Source of the DNA: Bacteroidota bacterium
GTDB taxonomy: Bacteria > Bacteroidota > Bacteroidia > Chitinophagales > Chitinophagaceae
Assembly (NCBI GenBank): GCA_028875875.1
Contig: JAGWUV010000003.1
Location: 1-64,000 of the forward strand
Length of the DNA stretch: 64,000 nucleotides
Direction: 5' to 3'
Within the stretch, counting starts at the first letter, position 1. The number at the start of each line of letters is the position of its first letter. The position numbers and the translations under genes were made by a program. Under the pieces are notes generated by a model. The model was not told the origin of the DNA. It saw only the letters and a program-made list of their open reading frames with translations, and ran no database searches. Below are positions 17,853 through 26,391 of this stretch, one piece after another.

Positions 17853-18350
17853 CTAAAACCGTTCTATCATTTTTTCCACCATCCTGTACGTGGCAGGGCA
17901 ATACTGAATGTTCTGCTGATGCACATGAATATATTCCACCATTTTCTTTTTGGTAAGATGCGGAAAACCTGCGCAGTCGGCGGGTCTCACTTCGTAAATG
18001 CTGCACATGTTGGTTCTCAAATCTAAAAACTGGCAAGGCTGTTTTGTATTCATCCAATCCTTATCCTTCTTATCGAGATACAACCATTTTTCTTTGAACT
18101 CGTCAGCCGTCATACCTACATGTGCCGATATTCGTTTAATATCTTTTGTTGTAAAAGTTGGACTCATTTTTTTGCAGCAGTTGGCACAGCTTAAACAATC
18201 AATTTCCTGCCAAACCTCTTTATCAATTTCTTCAGCAATCTTATCCAAACGGCGCGGCGGATTTTTTTCTATTTTCCCAAGGTAACGTTTGAAAGCCCTT
18301 TTGTTATGCCTAACTTTTTGGTTAAAGGATCGAAGGTTTACAGACTGCAT
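17853..18350 (-). CDS. YkgJ-family cysteine-cluster protein
   Basis: A 165-residue soluble protein. The Cys cluster CLSCANCCKK (about 53-62), then PCQFLD, MCSIYEVRPADCAGFPH and YCPATY make up the CxxCxxCC...C...C...RPxxC pattern of the YkgJ/UPF0153 family. It probably binds zinc or an Fe-S cluster; the role is unknown. The N-terminal 50 residues are basic and helical. Its stop is one base from the stop of the convergent YitT gene. Confidence 0.85.
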   Translation of the reverse strand: MQSVNLRSFNQKVRHNKRAFKRYLGKIEKNPPRRLDKIAEEIDKEVWQEIDCLSCANCCKKMSPTFTTKDIKRISAHVGMTADEFKEKWLYLDKKDKDWMNTKQPCQFLDLRTNMCSIYEVRPADCAGFPHLTKKKMVEYIHVHQQNIQYCPATYRMVEKMIERF

Positions 18351-18433
18351 TTATGGATGATTGAAAATGGTATATTAATATTGATGTGTCAAGCGAATAT
18401 AAGGCAGAAATGAAAACGCCGAATAGTATTATT

Positions 18434-18478
18434 GCAGTACAAGAGTGCGACGCAACAGAAGGCGAAGCAGGTTACTGC
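18434..18478 (+). repeat. Dispersed 20-bp repeat, copy 2
   Basis: GTACAAGAGTGCGACGCAAC at 18437-18456. GCAGTA (18434-18439) can pair with TACTGC (18473-18478), leaving the core in the loop. It lies between the divergent YkgJ and xerD genes, 57 bp before the xerD ATG. Confidence 0.75.
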
Positions 18479-18512
18479 TGCCGGTAACATAAAATAAAAA
18501 AAGCATAACAAG

Positions 18513-19415
18513 ATGTGGGAAGCGTATAAGAAAGGATACAAAGCCTGGCTGCAACTGGAAAAATCGCTCAGCGATAATTCGGTTGAAGCCTACTTACGGG
18601 ATGTAGATAAACTTACCTCCTTCCTGCTTACAACGAATAATACCAAAGCCCCGTCGGACGTAGATTTGAAAGACCTGCAAGCGTTTTTAAAATGGATCGG
18701 TGCATTAGGAATGACAGCTACTTCGCAGGCAAGAATTATTTCGGGTATCAGGGGATTTTATAAATATTGTTTGATAGAACAGATCACTACCAAAGACCCG
18801 TCATTATTACTGGAAGCACCAAAAACAAGAAGGGCTTTACCCGATGTACTGACTTTTGAAGAGATAGAAAAAATAATAGCACAGATTGATCTCAGCAAGC
18901 CCGATGGAGGCCGCAATAAAGCCATTTTAGAAACCATGTACAGTTGTGGTTTGCGGGTAAGCGAAGTAGTAAACCTGAAGATCAGTTGCCTGTACCTGGA
19001 TGTTGGTTTTATACGGGTGATTGGTAAAGGTGATAAAGAAAGACTGGTGCCTATTGGTACCGATGCAGTTAAACACATTAAAATTTATAGAGAAAATATT
19101 AGGGTACATCAACCGTTACAACCGGGTTTTGAAGACATTCTTTTCCTGAATAAACATGGAAAGGGCTTATCGCGGATAATGATATTTTATATTATCAAAG
19201 ACCTCGCATCAAAAGCCCGTATTACAAAAAACATTTCGCCACATACATTTCGCCATTCTTTTGCTACACATTTGGTAGAAGGCGGTGCTGACCTTAGAGC
19301 CGTGCAGGAAATGCTGGGGCATGAAAGTATTACCACAACTGAGATCTACACGCATTTAGACCGCGACTTTCTGCGTTCCACATTACAACAATATCACCCG
19401 GCTTTTAGAAAATGA
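18513..19415 (+). CDS. xerD: Tyrosine recombinase XerD
   Basis: A 300-residue site-specific recombinase, the usual length of XerC/XerD proteins that resolve chromosome dimers at dif. The N-terminal SAM-like DNA-binding domain covers residues 1-90. The catalytic set is R in SCGLRVSEVV, K in GKGDKERLVP, HTFRHSFATHL (His and Arg), LGHESI (His) and the nucleophile Tyr in TTEIYTHLD. Bacteroidota usually have one or two such proteins; the XerD assignment rather than XerC rests on overall similarity. It may be transcribed with the following sigma factor (13-bp gap). Confidence 0.88.
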   Translation: MWEAYKKGYKAWLQLEKSLSDNSVEAYLRDVDKLTSFLLTTNNTKAPSDVDLKDLQAFLKWIGALGMTATSQARIISGIRGFYKYCLIEQITTKDPSLLLEAPKTRRALPDVLTFEEIEKIIAQIDLSKPDGGRNKAILETMYSCGLRVSEVVNLKISCLYLDVGFIRVIGKGDKERLVPIGTDAVKHIKIYRENIRVHQPLQPGFEDILFLNKHGKGLSRIMIFYIIKDLASKARITKNISPHTFRHSFATHLVEGGADLRAVQEMLGHESITTTEIYTHLDRDFLRSTLQQYHPAFRK

Positions 19416-19428
19416 TTATCTTGAAATA

Positions 19429-19998
19429 ATGATCCCGGTTAGGCAAATAGAAAAAACTGCATCCGATGAAAATCTGTTGCAACAATACCAGTCTACTGGC
19501 GATCAGCAGCTATTGGCTATTCTTTACCTGCGCTACATAGACCTGGTATACGGTACCTGTATGAAATATTTGAAGAATGAGGAAGACAGCAAAGATGCGG
19601 TGATGAACATTTATCAATCGCTTATTCAGAAACTGCAAACACATAATGTTGACCATTTCAGAAGCTGGTTGTATGTAGTTACAAAAAATCATTGTTTGAT
19701 GCAATTACGCAGGGAAAAGAAGAATATCGCTGTGGAATTTCAGCCGGTACATATGCAATTGGAAGACTTTTCGCATCTTGATGCTGTATTGGAGAAAGAA
19801 AAGGAACTACAAAGACTGGAAAAATGTATTGAAACATTACAGGAGGAACAGCAAAGAGCCATAACACTCTTTTACCTTGAAAATAAATGTTATAACGAAA
19901 TAGCTGATGCCACAGGAATGGAATGGAATAGAGTGAGAAGCCTTATTCAAAATGGCAGAAGAAACCTGAAAAACTGTATGGAAGAAAATGGCCGATAA
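19429..19998 (+). CDS. ECF-type RNA polymerase sigma factor
   Basis: A 189-residue sigma-70 family protein. Region 2 runs from LLAILYLRYIDLVYG to RSWLYVVTKNHCLMQLRR (about 28-95) and region 4 is the helix-turn-helix CIETLQEEQQRAITLFYLENKCYNEIAD onward, described here in parts (about 131-185). It directs polymerase to a small regulon. Its last 11 bp overlap the following gene for a membrane protein with an anti-sigma-like N-terminus, which suggests translational coupling and control by that protein. Confidence 0.88.
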   Translation: MIPVRQIEKTASDENLLQQYQSTGDQQLLAILYLRYIDLVYGTCMKYLKNEEDSKDAVMNIYQSLIQKLQTHNVDHFRSWLYVVTKNHCLMQLRREKKNIAVEFQPVHMQLEDFSHLDAVLEKEKELQRLEKCIETLQEEQQRAITLFYLENKCYNEIADATGMEWNRVRSLIQNGRRNLKNCMEENGR

Positions 19999-21253
19999 CA
20001 AGCAACATATACACTATTCACTGGAGGATATTGAAAAATACCTGCAGGGAAAATTGTCTGCCGCAGCCATGCATGAGCTGGAAAAAGCAGCTTTACAAGA
20101 TCCCTTCCTGGCCGAAGCAATAGAAGGTTACCAGCAAACAAGTATAGCAACAGCGAAGCGCCATTTAACTGAAATAGACCAACAGCTCAACGGTTATAAA
20201 GAAGCAACGAAAGTCATCCCGCTACCTTCCTCTTCAAAAAGATGGTGGAATATTGCTGCGATATTGGTGCTGTTTATTGGAGGTGCCGCACTTTGGCTAT
20301 CGAGATCTTCTACACAAAAAGAAAATCAACCCGCCCTGGCTGTAGTTACACCTTCTCTTCAACAACAAGAAAAAAACATTCTCTCCAAAGACAGTACCGG
20401 CAAACCTGAAGCTGCTGAACACGAATTAACTGCCTCTATTGAAAAAAAGAAAGAAACACCAAAACAAGCTACTGAACGCAAGAATATAAATGTGGATAAG
20501 GTTGATCATGTTGCAGCTATAACAGCAGAACCTTCTCATGAGGCTATTCATGCAATGGCTTCCAGCACAAGCGATACGCTAAATACCCCGGGAACTCATC
20601 AACCGGTTGCAACCAGTAAAAAGCAAGTTTTTACAGCAACAGCCATGGCATTTCGCTCAACCCAATTATTGGCAGATAGTTTACGTTTGTTCAAAGTAAG
20701 AGTTACCGATGAAAATGGAGGCCCTGTTGGTAATGCGTTAATCCATTTGGATGAACTCAAGAAAGATTTTATAACCGACAATAATGGATACTTCTCCTTC
20801 ACAACTAATGATAGCTTAACCAATACAACCATCAGTTCTGTTGGTTTTACCAATAACCAGGTTACTTTATCCGCCAATCACATCAACCATATTGTTTTAG
20901 ATGAGAATAAAGCGTCATTATCAGAAATAGTGGTGACTGCCTTAGGCAAGAAAAAAGAAAATAATTCATCCATTATGCCGAATTTTAAAATAAAAAGCTT
21001 TTTTATGCCAGTCGGCGGATGGGATGATTTTAAAGATTATGTAATTAAAAAAGTAGGCAGCGGAGAAACGGAACTGGAAGGAGATGTTGAATTTGAGTTA
21101 GAACTGGATGATCAGGGAAAAGTAAAAGATGTTGCCATTACAGAATCTCCCAACGAAAAAATCAATGAGAAGTTAGCCAGTGCCATTAAAGATGGCCCAA
21201 GGTGGATTCATCCTATTAAAAAGAATAAAACAAAAGCTCATATCAAGTTTTAG
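19988..21253 (+). CDS. Membrane protein: anti-sigma-like N-terminus, carboxypeptidase-like repeat, TonB-like C-terminus
   Basis: 421 residues. Residues 1-60 (YSLEDIEKYLQGKLSA, then LQDPFLAEAIEGYQ) resemble the cytoplasmic part found in many Bacteroidota anti-sigma/TonB proteins. One helix follows (WWNIAAILVLFIGGAALWLS, about 78-97), then a 130-residue low-complexity Lys/Thr/Glu/Ala stretch, a carboxypeptidase-regulatory-like beta domain (RVTDENGGPVGNALIHLDE to LSEIVVTALGKKK, about 238-325), and a C-terminal domain with FELELDDQGKVKDVAITES and WIHPIKK that looks like TonB-C. The protein therefore spans the inner membrane and could link an envelope signal to the sigma factor encoded just upstream. 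Functional role is inference. Confidence 0.7.
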   Translation: MADNKQHIHYSLEDIEKYLQGKLSAAAMHELEKAALQDPFLAEAIEGYQQTSIATAKRHLTEIDQQLNGYKEATKVIPLPSSSKRWWNIAAILVLFIGGAALWLSRSSTQKENQPALAVVTPSLQQQEKNILSKDSTGKPEAAEHELTASIEKKKETPKQATERKNINVDKVDHVAAITAEPSHEAIHAMASSTSDTLNTPGTHQPVATSKKQVFTATAMAFRSTQLLADSLRLFKVRVTDENGGPVGNALIHLDELKKDFITDNNGYFSFTTNDSLTNTTISSVGFTNNQVTLSANHINHIVLDENKASLSEIVVTALGKKKENNSSIMPNFKIKSFFMPVGGWDDFKDYVIKKVGSGETELEGDVEFELELDDQGKVKDVAITESPNEKINEKLASAIKDGPRWIHPIKKNKTKAHIKF

Positions 21254-21300
21254 TATTTCACCTTTCCTGTAAAAACCTTTTTTCTGTTCGGTGGTTATTT

Positions 21301-21308
21301 TAGGTTTG
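21301..21308 (+). promoter_or_regulatory. -7 box before the DUF2911 gene
   Basis: TAGGTTTG matches TAnnTTTG, 23 nt before ATG 21332. Confidence 0.5.
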
Positions 21309-21331
21309 TACTTCAAAAACAATCATAAATT

Positions 21332-22171
21332 ATGAAGAAGATTCTTTTGCTTGCTGCAACATTGTGTACCATTGCTGCTCAGGCACAGATAAAAATGCCC
21401 GCTGCTAGTCCAACACAAACCATCACACAAGATTTCGGCCTAGGCAGATTAGAGCTTACCTATTCACGTCCTTCTATCAGAGGCCGCCAATTATTTAAGG
21501 AGAACAGCGAACTCGCTCCTTTAGGTAAAGTATGGCGTACAGGTGCCAATGCTGCCACCAAGTTAAAAATTACAGATGCTATTGCTATTGGTGGAAAATC
21601 TTTAGATACGGGCAGTTATGCCATTTATACGATTCCTGGTAAGAAAGAATGGACCATCATCATTAATAAAGATTCTAAAAACTGGGGAACACAATATGCT
21701 GAACAGGATGATATTTTCCGCTTCACGGTTCCGGCTGAAAACAGGAAAGAAAGTGTTGAAAATTTTACCATGCAGTTTGCCAATATCAAACCTGAAAGCT
21801 GCGAATTAGATTTAATGTGGGGCAATACAGCCGTGGCTATTCCTATCACTACTAATGTTAAAGACCGTATCAGGGCCTCTGTTGAGAAAGCATTAAGCGC
21901 CGATAATGTTAACCCTAATGCTTATTACGCCGCTGCCAATTTTTATTACGATATGGATAAAGACTTGAACAAAGCCTTACCCAATGCAGCCAAGGCAGCA
22001 GAAGCCAATCCTAAAGCCTATTGGATTTTATTATTGAAAGCTAAAATTGAAAAAGATTTAGGTGATAAAGCCAGTGCCAAAGCTGATGCTGAAAAATGCG
22101 CCAGCGTTGCAGCCGAACAAAAAAACGATGATTATGTAAGGATGGCTCATGAGCTAATTCAAAAGTTATAA
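21332..22171 (+). CDS. DUF2911-domain exported protein
   Basis: A 279-residue protein with a signal peptide (residues 1-18, AQAQ). Residues 20-175 are the DUF2911 domain: ITQDFGLGRLELTYSRPSIRGR, described in part, then KVWRTGANAATKL, SYAIYTIPGKKEWTIIINKD and LDLMWGNTAVAIPI. The last 90 residues are helical and TPR-like (NAYYAAANFYYDMDKDLNKA, AYWILLLKAKIEKDLGD). The role of the family is unknown; it is common in Bacteroidota envelopes. It is monocistronic with a strong terminator. Confidence 0.88.
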   Translation: MKKILLLAATLCTIAAQAQIKMPAASPTQTITQDFGLGRLELTYSRPSIRGRQLFKENSELAPLGKVWRTGANAATKLKITDAIAIGGKSLDTGSYAIYTIPGKKEWTIIINKDSKNWGTQYAEQDDIFRFTVPAENRKESVENFTMQFANIKPESCELDLMWGNTAVAIPITTNVKDRIRASVEKALSADNVNPNAYYAAANFYYDMDKDLNKALPNAAKAAEANPKAYWILLLKAKIEKDLGDKASAKADAEKCASVAAEQKNDDYVRMAHELIQKL

Positions 22172-22192
22172 TACAAACATAAGACATGCATT

Positions 22193-22228
22193 AAAAAAGC
22201 CTTCCCAGGAATGAGAAGGCTTTTTTAT
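22193..22228. terminator. Bidirectional terminator
   Basis: AAAAAAGCCTTC / GAAGGCTTTTTT, loop about 10 nt, between the convergent DUF2911 and alpha-oxoamine synthase genes. Confidence 0.88.
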
Positions 22229-22244
22229 ATCTATAATTCCAAAT

Positions 22245-23504
22245 TTATCTTGCTTCCGCCATATCAGGAATGGCTTCTACTTTGTAAGCACCGGCATCCA
22301 GCTTAGCTTTGGTTTCACTGAATGCTTTCAACGTTAATTCAATGTCTTCATCGGTATGTGCTGCTGTAGGAATAAGGCGATAAATGATATGCCCTTTCGG
22401 AATAACAGGATACACCACGATTGAACAGAAAATATTATAGTTCTCACGAAGATCCATCACCATTGCCGTAGCTTCTTCTACGCCACCTTTCATATAAACA
22501 GGTGTAACCACAGAATCTGTATTCCCAATATCAAACCCCCTTTCTTTCAATCCGTTCTGCAGTTTTAATGCATTGCTCCATAACTTTTCACGCAGTTCGG
22601 GCATGGTACGCAACATATCCAAACGCTTCAGGTTACCTAATACAAGTGGCATGGGTAAACTCTTTGCGAAGATTTGAGAGCGGATGTTATAGCGGATATA
22701 ATCAATGATCACCCTCGGACCTGCCATGAATGCCCCGATAGAAGCCATTGACTTCGCAAACGTACTGAAATACAAATCTATCTCATCCTGACATCCCTGT
22801 GCTTCGCCTGCACCGGCGCCTGTTGCACCCAAAGTGCCAAAACCATGTGCATCATCAACCAATAAACGGAACTGGTATTTCTTTTTCAATTCAGCAATCT
22901 CTTTCAATTTGCCCTGATCGCCAGCCATTCCAAACACACCTTCTGTAATTACCAGTATTCCACCGCTTTTTTGTTTTTCAATCAATGCAGCCGCCCGTTC
23001 CAATTGTTTTTCACAATCAGCCACATCATTATGCTTGAATACATAACGATGACCGGGATGCAAACGCAAGCCATCGATAATGCAAGCATGACTTTCTGCA
23101 TCGTACACAATCACATCATGCCTTCCGCAGATCGCATCAATGGCACTCATGATACCCTGGTAACCAAAGTTCATCAGTATTGCATCTTCCTTATGTTCAA
23201 ATGCAGCCAATTCTTGTTCAAGCTGTTCATGATAATTACTGTTACCACTCATCATCCTGGCCCCCATTGGTAAAGCCAGTCCAAACTCCGCGGCAGCATC
23301 TGCATCAACCTTTCTGATCTCAGGATGGTTAGCCAATCCAAGATAATTATTCAAGCTCCACACGATCATTTCTTTTCCACGAAACTGCATACGGCTGCTA
23401 ATTTCACCCTCCAGTTTAGGAAACGCAAAATATCCATGTGCTCTCTCACGGTGTTGGCCAATAGGGCCGTAATTCTTGATCAGTTTTTCAAAAATGTCTG
23501 CCAT
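22245..23504 (-). CDS. Alpha-oxoamine synthase family PLP enzyme (KBL/SPT/capnine-synthase type)
   Basis: A 419-residue fold type I PLP enzyme that condenses an amino acid with an acyl-CoA or acyl-ACP. It shows WSLNNYLGLANHPE, MGARMMSGN, the Asp-x-His pair in DDAHGFGTLG and the PLP lysine in STFAKSMASIG. By family it could be 2-amino-3-ketobutyrate CoA ligase, serine palmitoyltransferase, or the cysteate-fatty acyltransferase that makes capnine for sulfonolipids in Bacteroidota. No tdh, bioF partners or other sphingolipid genes are adjacent to decide between them. The 5' leader is about 150 nt and includes a copy of the dispersed repeat. Confidence 0.8.
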   Translation of the reverse strand: MADIFEKLIKNYGPIGQHRERAHGYFAFPKLEGEISSRMQFRGKEMIVWSLNNYLGLANHPEIRKVDADAAAEFGLALPMGARMMSGNSNYHEQLEQELAAFEHKEDAILMNFGYQGIMSAIDAICGRHDVIVYDAESHACIIDGLRLHPGHRYVFKHNDVADCEKQLERAAALIEKQKSGGILVITEGVFGMAGDQGKLKEIAELKKKYQFRLLVDDAHGFGTLGATGAGAGEAQGCQDEIDLYFSTFAKSMASIGAFMAGPRVIIDYIRYNIRSQIFAKSLPMPLVLGNLKRLDMLRTMPELREKLWSNALKLQNGLKERGFDIGNTDSVVTPVYMKGGVEEATAMVMDLRENYNIFCSIVVYPVIPKGHIIYRLIPTAAHTDEDIELTLKAFSETKAKLDAGAYKVEAIPDMAEAR

Positions 23505-23578
23505 AACTGCTATTTATGTTCTAAAGATTAAGTAGTAAAATTTTGGGTACCGGGCTTCCATACCAATCTTGATGCATC

Positions 23579-23598
23579 GTTGCGTCGCACTCTTCAAC
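23579..23598 (-). repeat. Dispersed 20-bp repeat, copy 3
   Basis: On the minus strand GTTGAAGAGTGCGACGCAAC, with GTTG/CAAC able to pair. It lies in the presumed 5' leader of the alpha-oxoamine synthase gene. Confidence 0.75.
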
Positions 23599-23656
23599 AT
23601 TCTGTTCGCTAATCAGCAACCTTCCTTCAACACAAACCCGTTTTAAAATATCGCCG

Positions 23657-23688
23657 CAAAGGTAACTTATTGATAACAATAAGCCAAC
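23657..23688 (-). promoter_or_regulatory. Promoter of the alpha-oxoamine synthase gene
   Basis: On the minus strand GTTG (23688-23685), 20 nt, TACCTTTG (23664-23657). The same TACCTTTGCGGC string occurs before the DEAD-box helicase gene (44545-44555). Confidence 0.5.
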
Positions 23689-23745
23689 CATAAGATTTTA
23701 CCACTTGTTAACCTAACTTCAATTTCACTTGCATACGATTACCTT

Positions 23746-23753
23746 TACATTTG
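23746..23753 (+). promoter_or_regulatory. -7 box of the alkaline phosphatase gene
   Basis: TACATTTG, 27 nt before ATG 23781; a TTTC about 19 nt upstream could be a weak -33 element. Confidence 0.5.
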
Positions 23754-23780
23754 TACTTTATCGAATTAAAACACAGCTAA

Positions 23781-25442
23781 ATGAAACGTATTACACTGTA
23801 CCTGTTCTTCTTTTTTATCACTTTTCATAGCACAGCACAAACAAAATCTACCAGTCCTGTTGCAAGGCCCAAACTGGTGGTGGGTATTGTGGTAGATCAA
23901 ATGCGTTGGGACTATCTCTATCGTTTTTACGATATCTATAAACCCAATGGTGGTTTTAAAAGATTAATGGGTGATGGTTTTAGTTGCGATAATACCATTG
24001 TTCCTTACTTACCCACAGTTACGGCTTGCGGCCATTCCTGCGTGTATACTGGCAGCGTTCCAGCCATTCATGGTATTACAGGCAATAATTGGTACGATAA
24101 TAACCTACAAAAAGCAGTGTATTGTGTGGAAGATAAAAATGTACAAGGCGTAGGAAGTGATGCAGGAGAGGCTGGCCAAATGAGCCCTGTTAATTTGTGG
24201 ACCACTACCATTACCGATGAGCTTAGGTTAGCCACCAATTTTCATAGTAAAGTTATTGGTATTTCCATGAAAGACCGTGGTGCTATTCTGCCAGCCGGCC
24301 ATGCCGCCAATGCTGCTTTTTGGTACGATGGCCAAAGTGGCAACTTTATTACCAGTACATATTACATGCAACAATTACCTGAATGGGTACAACAATTCAA
24401 CAATAGAAAACTGGTTGACAATTATTACGAAAAGAATTGGAACCTTTTCTTAGACCAAAATGTGTATGAGCAATATTGTGATACAAAAGAAAACGAATAT
24501 GCTTCTAAACCTTTTGAAAAAGACCAGTTGGGTTTACCCTACAACTTGCAACAATACAAGGGAAAGGACTACAGTAAAATAGCCTCCACTCCATTTGCCA
24601 ATAATCTCTTAGAAGAATTAGCACAAGCGGCAATTAGTAGTGAAAAGCTGGGAAAAGGAGCATCAACAGACTTTTTAGCTGTGAGTTTCTCCTCTCCTGA
24701 TTATGTAGGTCATGCTTTTGGTCCTAATTCCTGGGAGCAGTTAGATACTTATGCCAGGCTGGATGAAACCATTGGCAACTTGCTTGATTACCTGGATAAA
24801 ACAGTTGGTAAGAATGAATATACAGTATTCCTAACTGCAGATCATGCCGGTGCACATATTCCTGAATTCTTGCAAAAACACCATATCCCGGGTGGCAGGT
24901 GGGATGATAATGCCATTAAAAATGAGCTAAATGCTATTTTTGAAAAAGCAGTAAACATTGGAGACCTGGTGAGTGCCGTAAACGAGTATAATGTTTACCT
25001 GAACCATGCGGAGTTTGAGTATATCAAAAAATTCCCGACAGTAAAAATTGATGAAACCACCGCCAAAGAAATGATAAAGCAATACCTGTTGAAGAAGGAT
25101 CAGGTTTTAAATGTAGTGGACTTAAAGAATTGCAACACTTCTGCACTACCACAAACTATTAGAGAAATGTTGAATAATGCCTATGCCCCCCAGCGCAGTG
25201 GCGATTTGATGATTATTGCCAAATCGGGCATTATGGATGCAGGAAAAACGGGTATGAGCCATGGGGCCTGGTATAATTACGATGCCCATATACCGCTTTT
25301 ATTCTATGGCTGGGGCATAAACCATGGAAGGCTGAACCGGGAAACATATATGACCGATATTTCTGCAACCATTGCGTCTCTGCTACATATACAAATGCCA
25401 AGCGGCTGCGTAGGTAAAGTAATTGGCGAGGTGTTGCAGTAA
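23781..25442 (+). CDS. pafA: PafA-type alkaline phosphatase
   Basis: A 553-residue exported phosphatase (signal peptide 1-19, STAQ end) of the alkaline phosphatase superfamily. GIVVDQMRWDY holds the first metal Asp, YLPTVTACGH the Thr nucleophile used instead of Ser in PafA enzymes, MKDRGAILPAGHAA the Lys/Arg pair that binds phosphate, then SSPDYVGHAFGP, TADHAGAHIPEF and the late His in GMSHGAWYNYD. PafA is a broad phosphomonoesterase in the periplasm, important for phosphate release in Bacteroidota. It is monocistronic and divergent from the alpha-oxoamine synthase gene. Confidence 0.92.
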   Translation: MKRITLYLFFFFITFHSTAQTKSTSPVARPKLVVGIVVDQMRWDYLYRFYDIYKPNGGFKRLMGDGFSCDNTIVPYLPTVTACGHSCVYTGSVPAIHGITGNNWYDNNLQKAVYCVEDKNVQGVGSDAGEAGQMSPVNLWTTTITDELRLATNFHSKVIGISMKDRGAILPAGHAANAAFWYDGQSGNFITSTYYMQQLPEWVQQFNNRKLVDNYYEKNWNLFLDQNVYEQYCDTKENEYASKPFEKDQLGLPYNLQQYKGKDYSKIASTPFANNLLEELAQAAISSEKLGKGASTDFLAVSFSSPDYVGHAFGPNSWEQLDTYARLDETIGNLLDYLDKTVGKNEYTVFLTADHAGAHIPEFLQKHHIPGGRWDDNAIKNELNAIFEKAVNIGDLVSAVNEYNVYLNHAEFEYIKKFPTVKIDETTAKEMIKQYLLKKDQVLNVVDLKNCNTSALPQTIREMLNNAYAPQRSGDLMIIAKSGIMDAGKTGMSHGAWYNYDAHIPLLFYGWGINHGRLNRETYMTDISATIASLLHIQMPSGCVGKVIGEVLQ

Positions 25443-25571
25443 CCTCACTAATATTCATCATTTAATTATAATTATTCATCACAAAAACATATTTTTGAAT
25501 AACTTTCGTTTCCAATCCTTGTAAAATCTCCGTTTACTTTTTATTGGTTGACTAATTAAACATTCATACAC

Positions 25572-26306
25572 ATGAGGTTAATGTTACTATTCACCTTTTT
25601 GCCAGCGTTTTTTGCTGTGCCCGTGAGTGATTGGTTTGAGATAAAAGGACTGGCAAAGAAAGATATTAGCCCTAATATCATTCAACCCAATTTTAAACTA
25701 CCCGATAATCCTTTCGATAACGCATCGGAGGCTGAAAATATTACATTACAGGAAGTGGATGCAGAAGCCGATAACCTGGCTCCATTAAACAAAGTTTATA
25801 CTTATAAAGAAGCGATTGAATTAAGAGAAAATTTACACAAACAAATCAATAATAATCCCAAAGACATGGGCTTATATTGGGCTTTATTACGCTTCTACGC
25901 CAATGCCCCTAATTTTGTAGGAGGCAACAGCAACATGGGCTTACAGGTAGCTGGATATATTTATGGAATGAATAAGTATATAGGATGCCTGGCTTATGAG
26001 TACGTGTATAGCCGCCATTACCAATTTGATCTTGCAGCAGAATGGTATAAAAGGTCTACACTTATACCATTAGCTAGAAACATGCACTGGCAGGAAATTA
26101 CTTATGCTAAAACGGTATTAACGCAGGTGAAGGTTTCGGGTAATTTCAACAATTGGAAATCCCAGCTGATGTACCAAAAAGATAATGGTGAGTATAGCAG
26201 AAAAATCATGATACCAACCTGCGAGAACTGTAACTACAAATTAATCCTCGACGACAGAAAATTAACAGATCCTACAAAAACGGAAATGGCTTTTTCGAGA
26301 TACTAA
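25572..26306 (+). CDS. Exported protein of unknown function
   Basis: 244 residues with a signal peptide (LMLLFTFLPAFFAVPVSD). I do not recognise a family. After an acidic, proline- and asparagine-rich N-terminal part (residues 30-75) the region YTYKEAIELRENLHKQINNNP to AAEWYKRSTLIPLA, given in parts, looks like a short all-helical TPR-like unit with the motif GGNSNMGLQVAGYIYGMNKY between helices. The C-terminal 45 residues contain CENCNYKLILDDRK, a CxxC pair that could bind metal or form a disulfide. It is a single gene with its own terminator. Confidence 0.6.
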   Translation: MRLMLLFTFLPAFFAVPVSDWFEIKGLAKKDISPNIIQPNFKLPDNPFDNASEAENITLQEVDAEADNLAPLNKVYTYKEAIELRENLHKQINNNPKDMGLYWALLRFYANAPNFVGGNSNMGLQVAGYIYGMNKYIGCLAYEYVYSRHYQFDLAAEWYKRSTLIPLARNMHWQEITYAKTVLTQVKVSGNFNNWKSQLMYQKDNGEYSRKIMIPTCENCNYKLILDDRKLTDPTKTEMAFSRY

Positions 26307-26333
26307 ACTTGTTTTCTATTACTTACAGAATAT

Positions 26334-26374
26334 AAAAGAGGCGTTACGAATAATTATGTAACGCCTCTTTTTTA
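26334..26374. terminator. Bidirectional terminator
   Basis: AAAAGAGGCGTTAC / GTAACGCCTCTTTT, 10-nt loop and T-run, between the unknown exported protein and the convergent icd gene. Confidence 0.9.
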
Positions 26375-26391
26375 TTAGCTAATTGAAAGGT

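Noticed and set aside
18513-19415. xerD-type recombinase as the integrase of a mobile element
   Set aside because: Length and motifs fit the housekeeping Xer group, and no attachment-site repeats, tRNA disruption or cargo genes are beside it.
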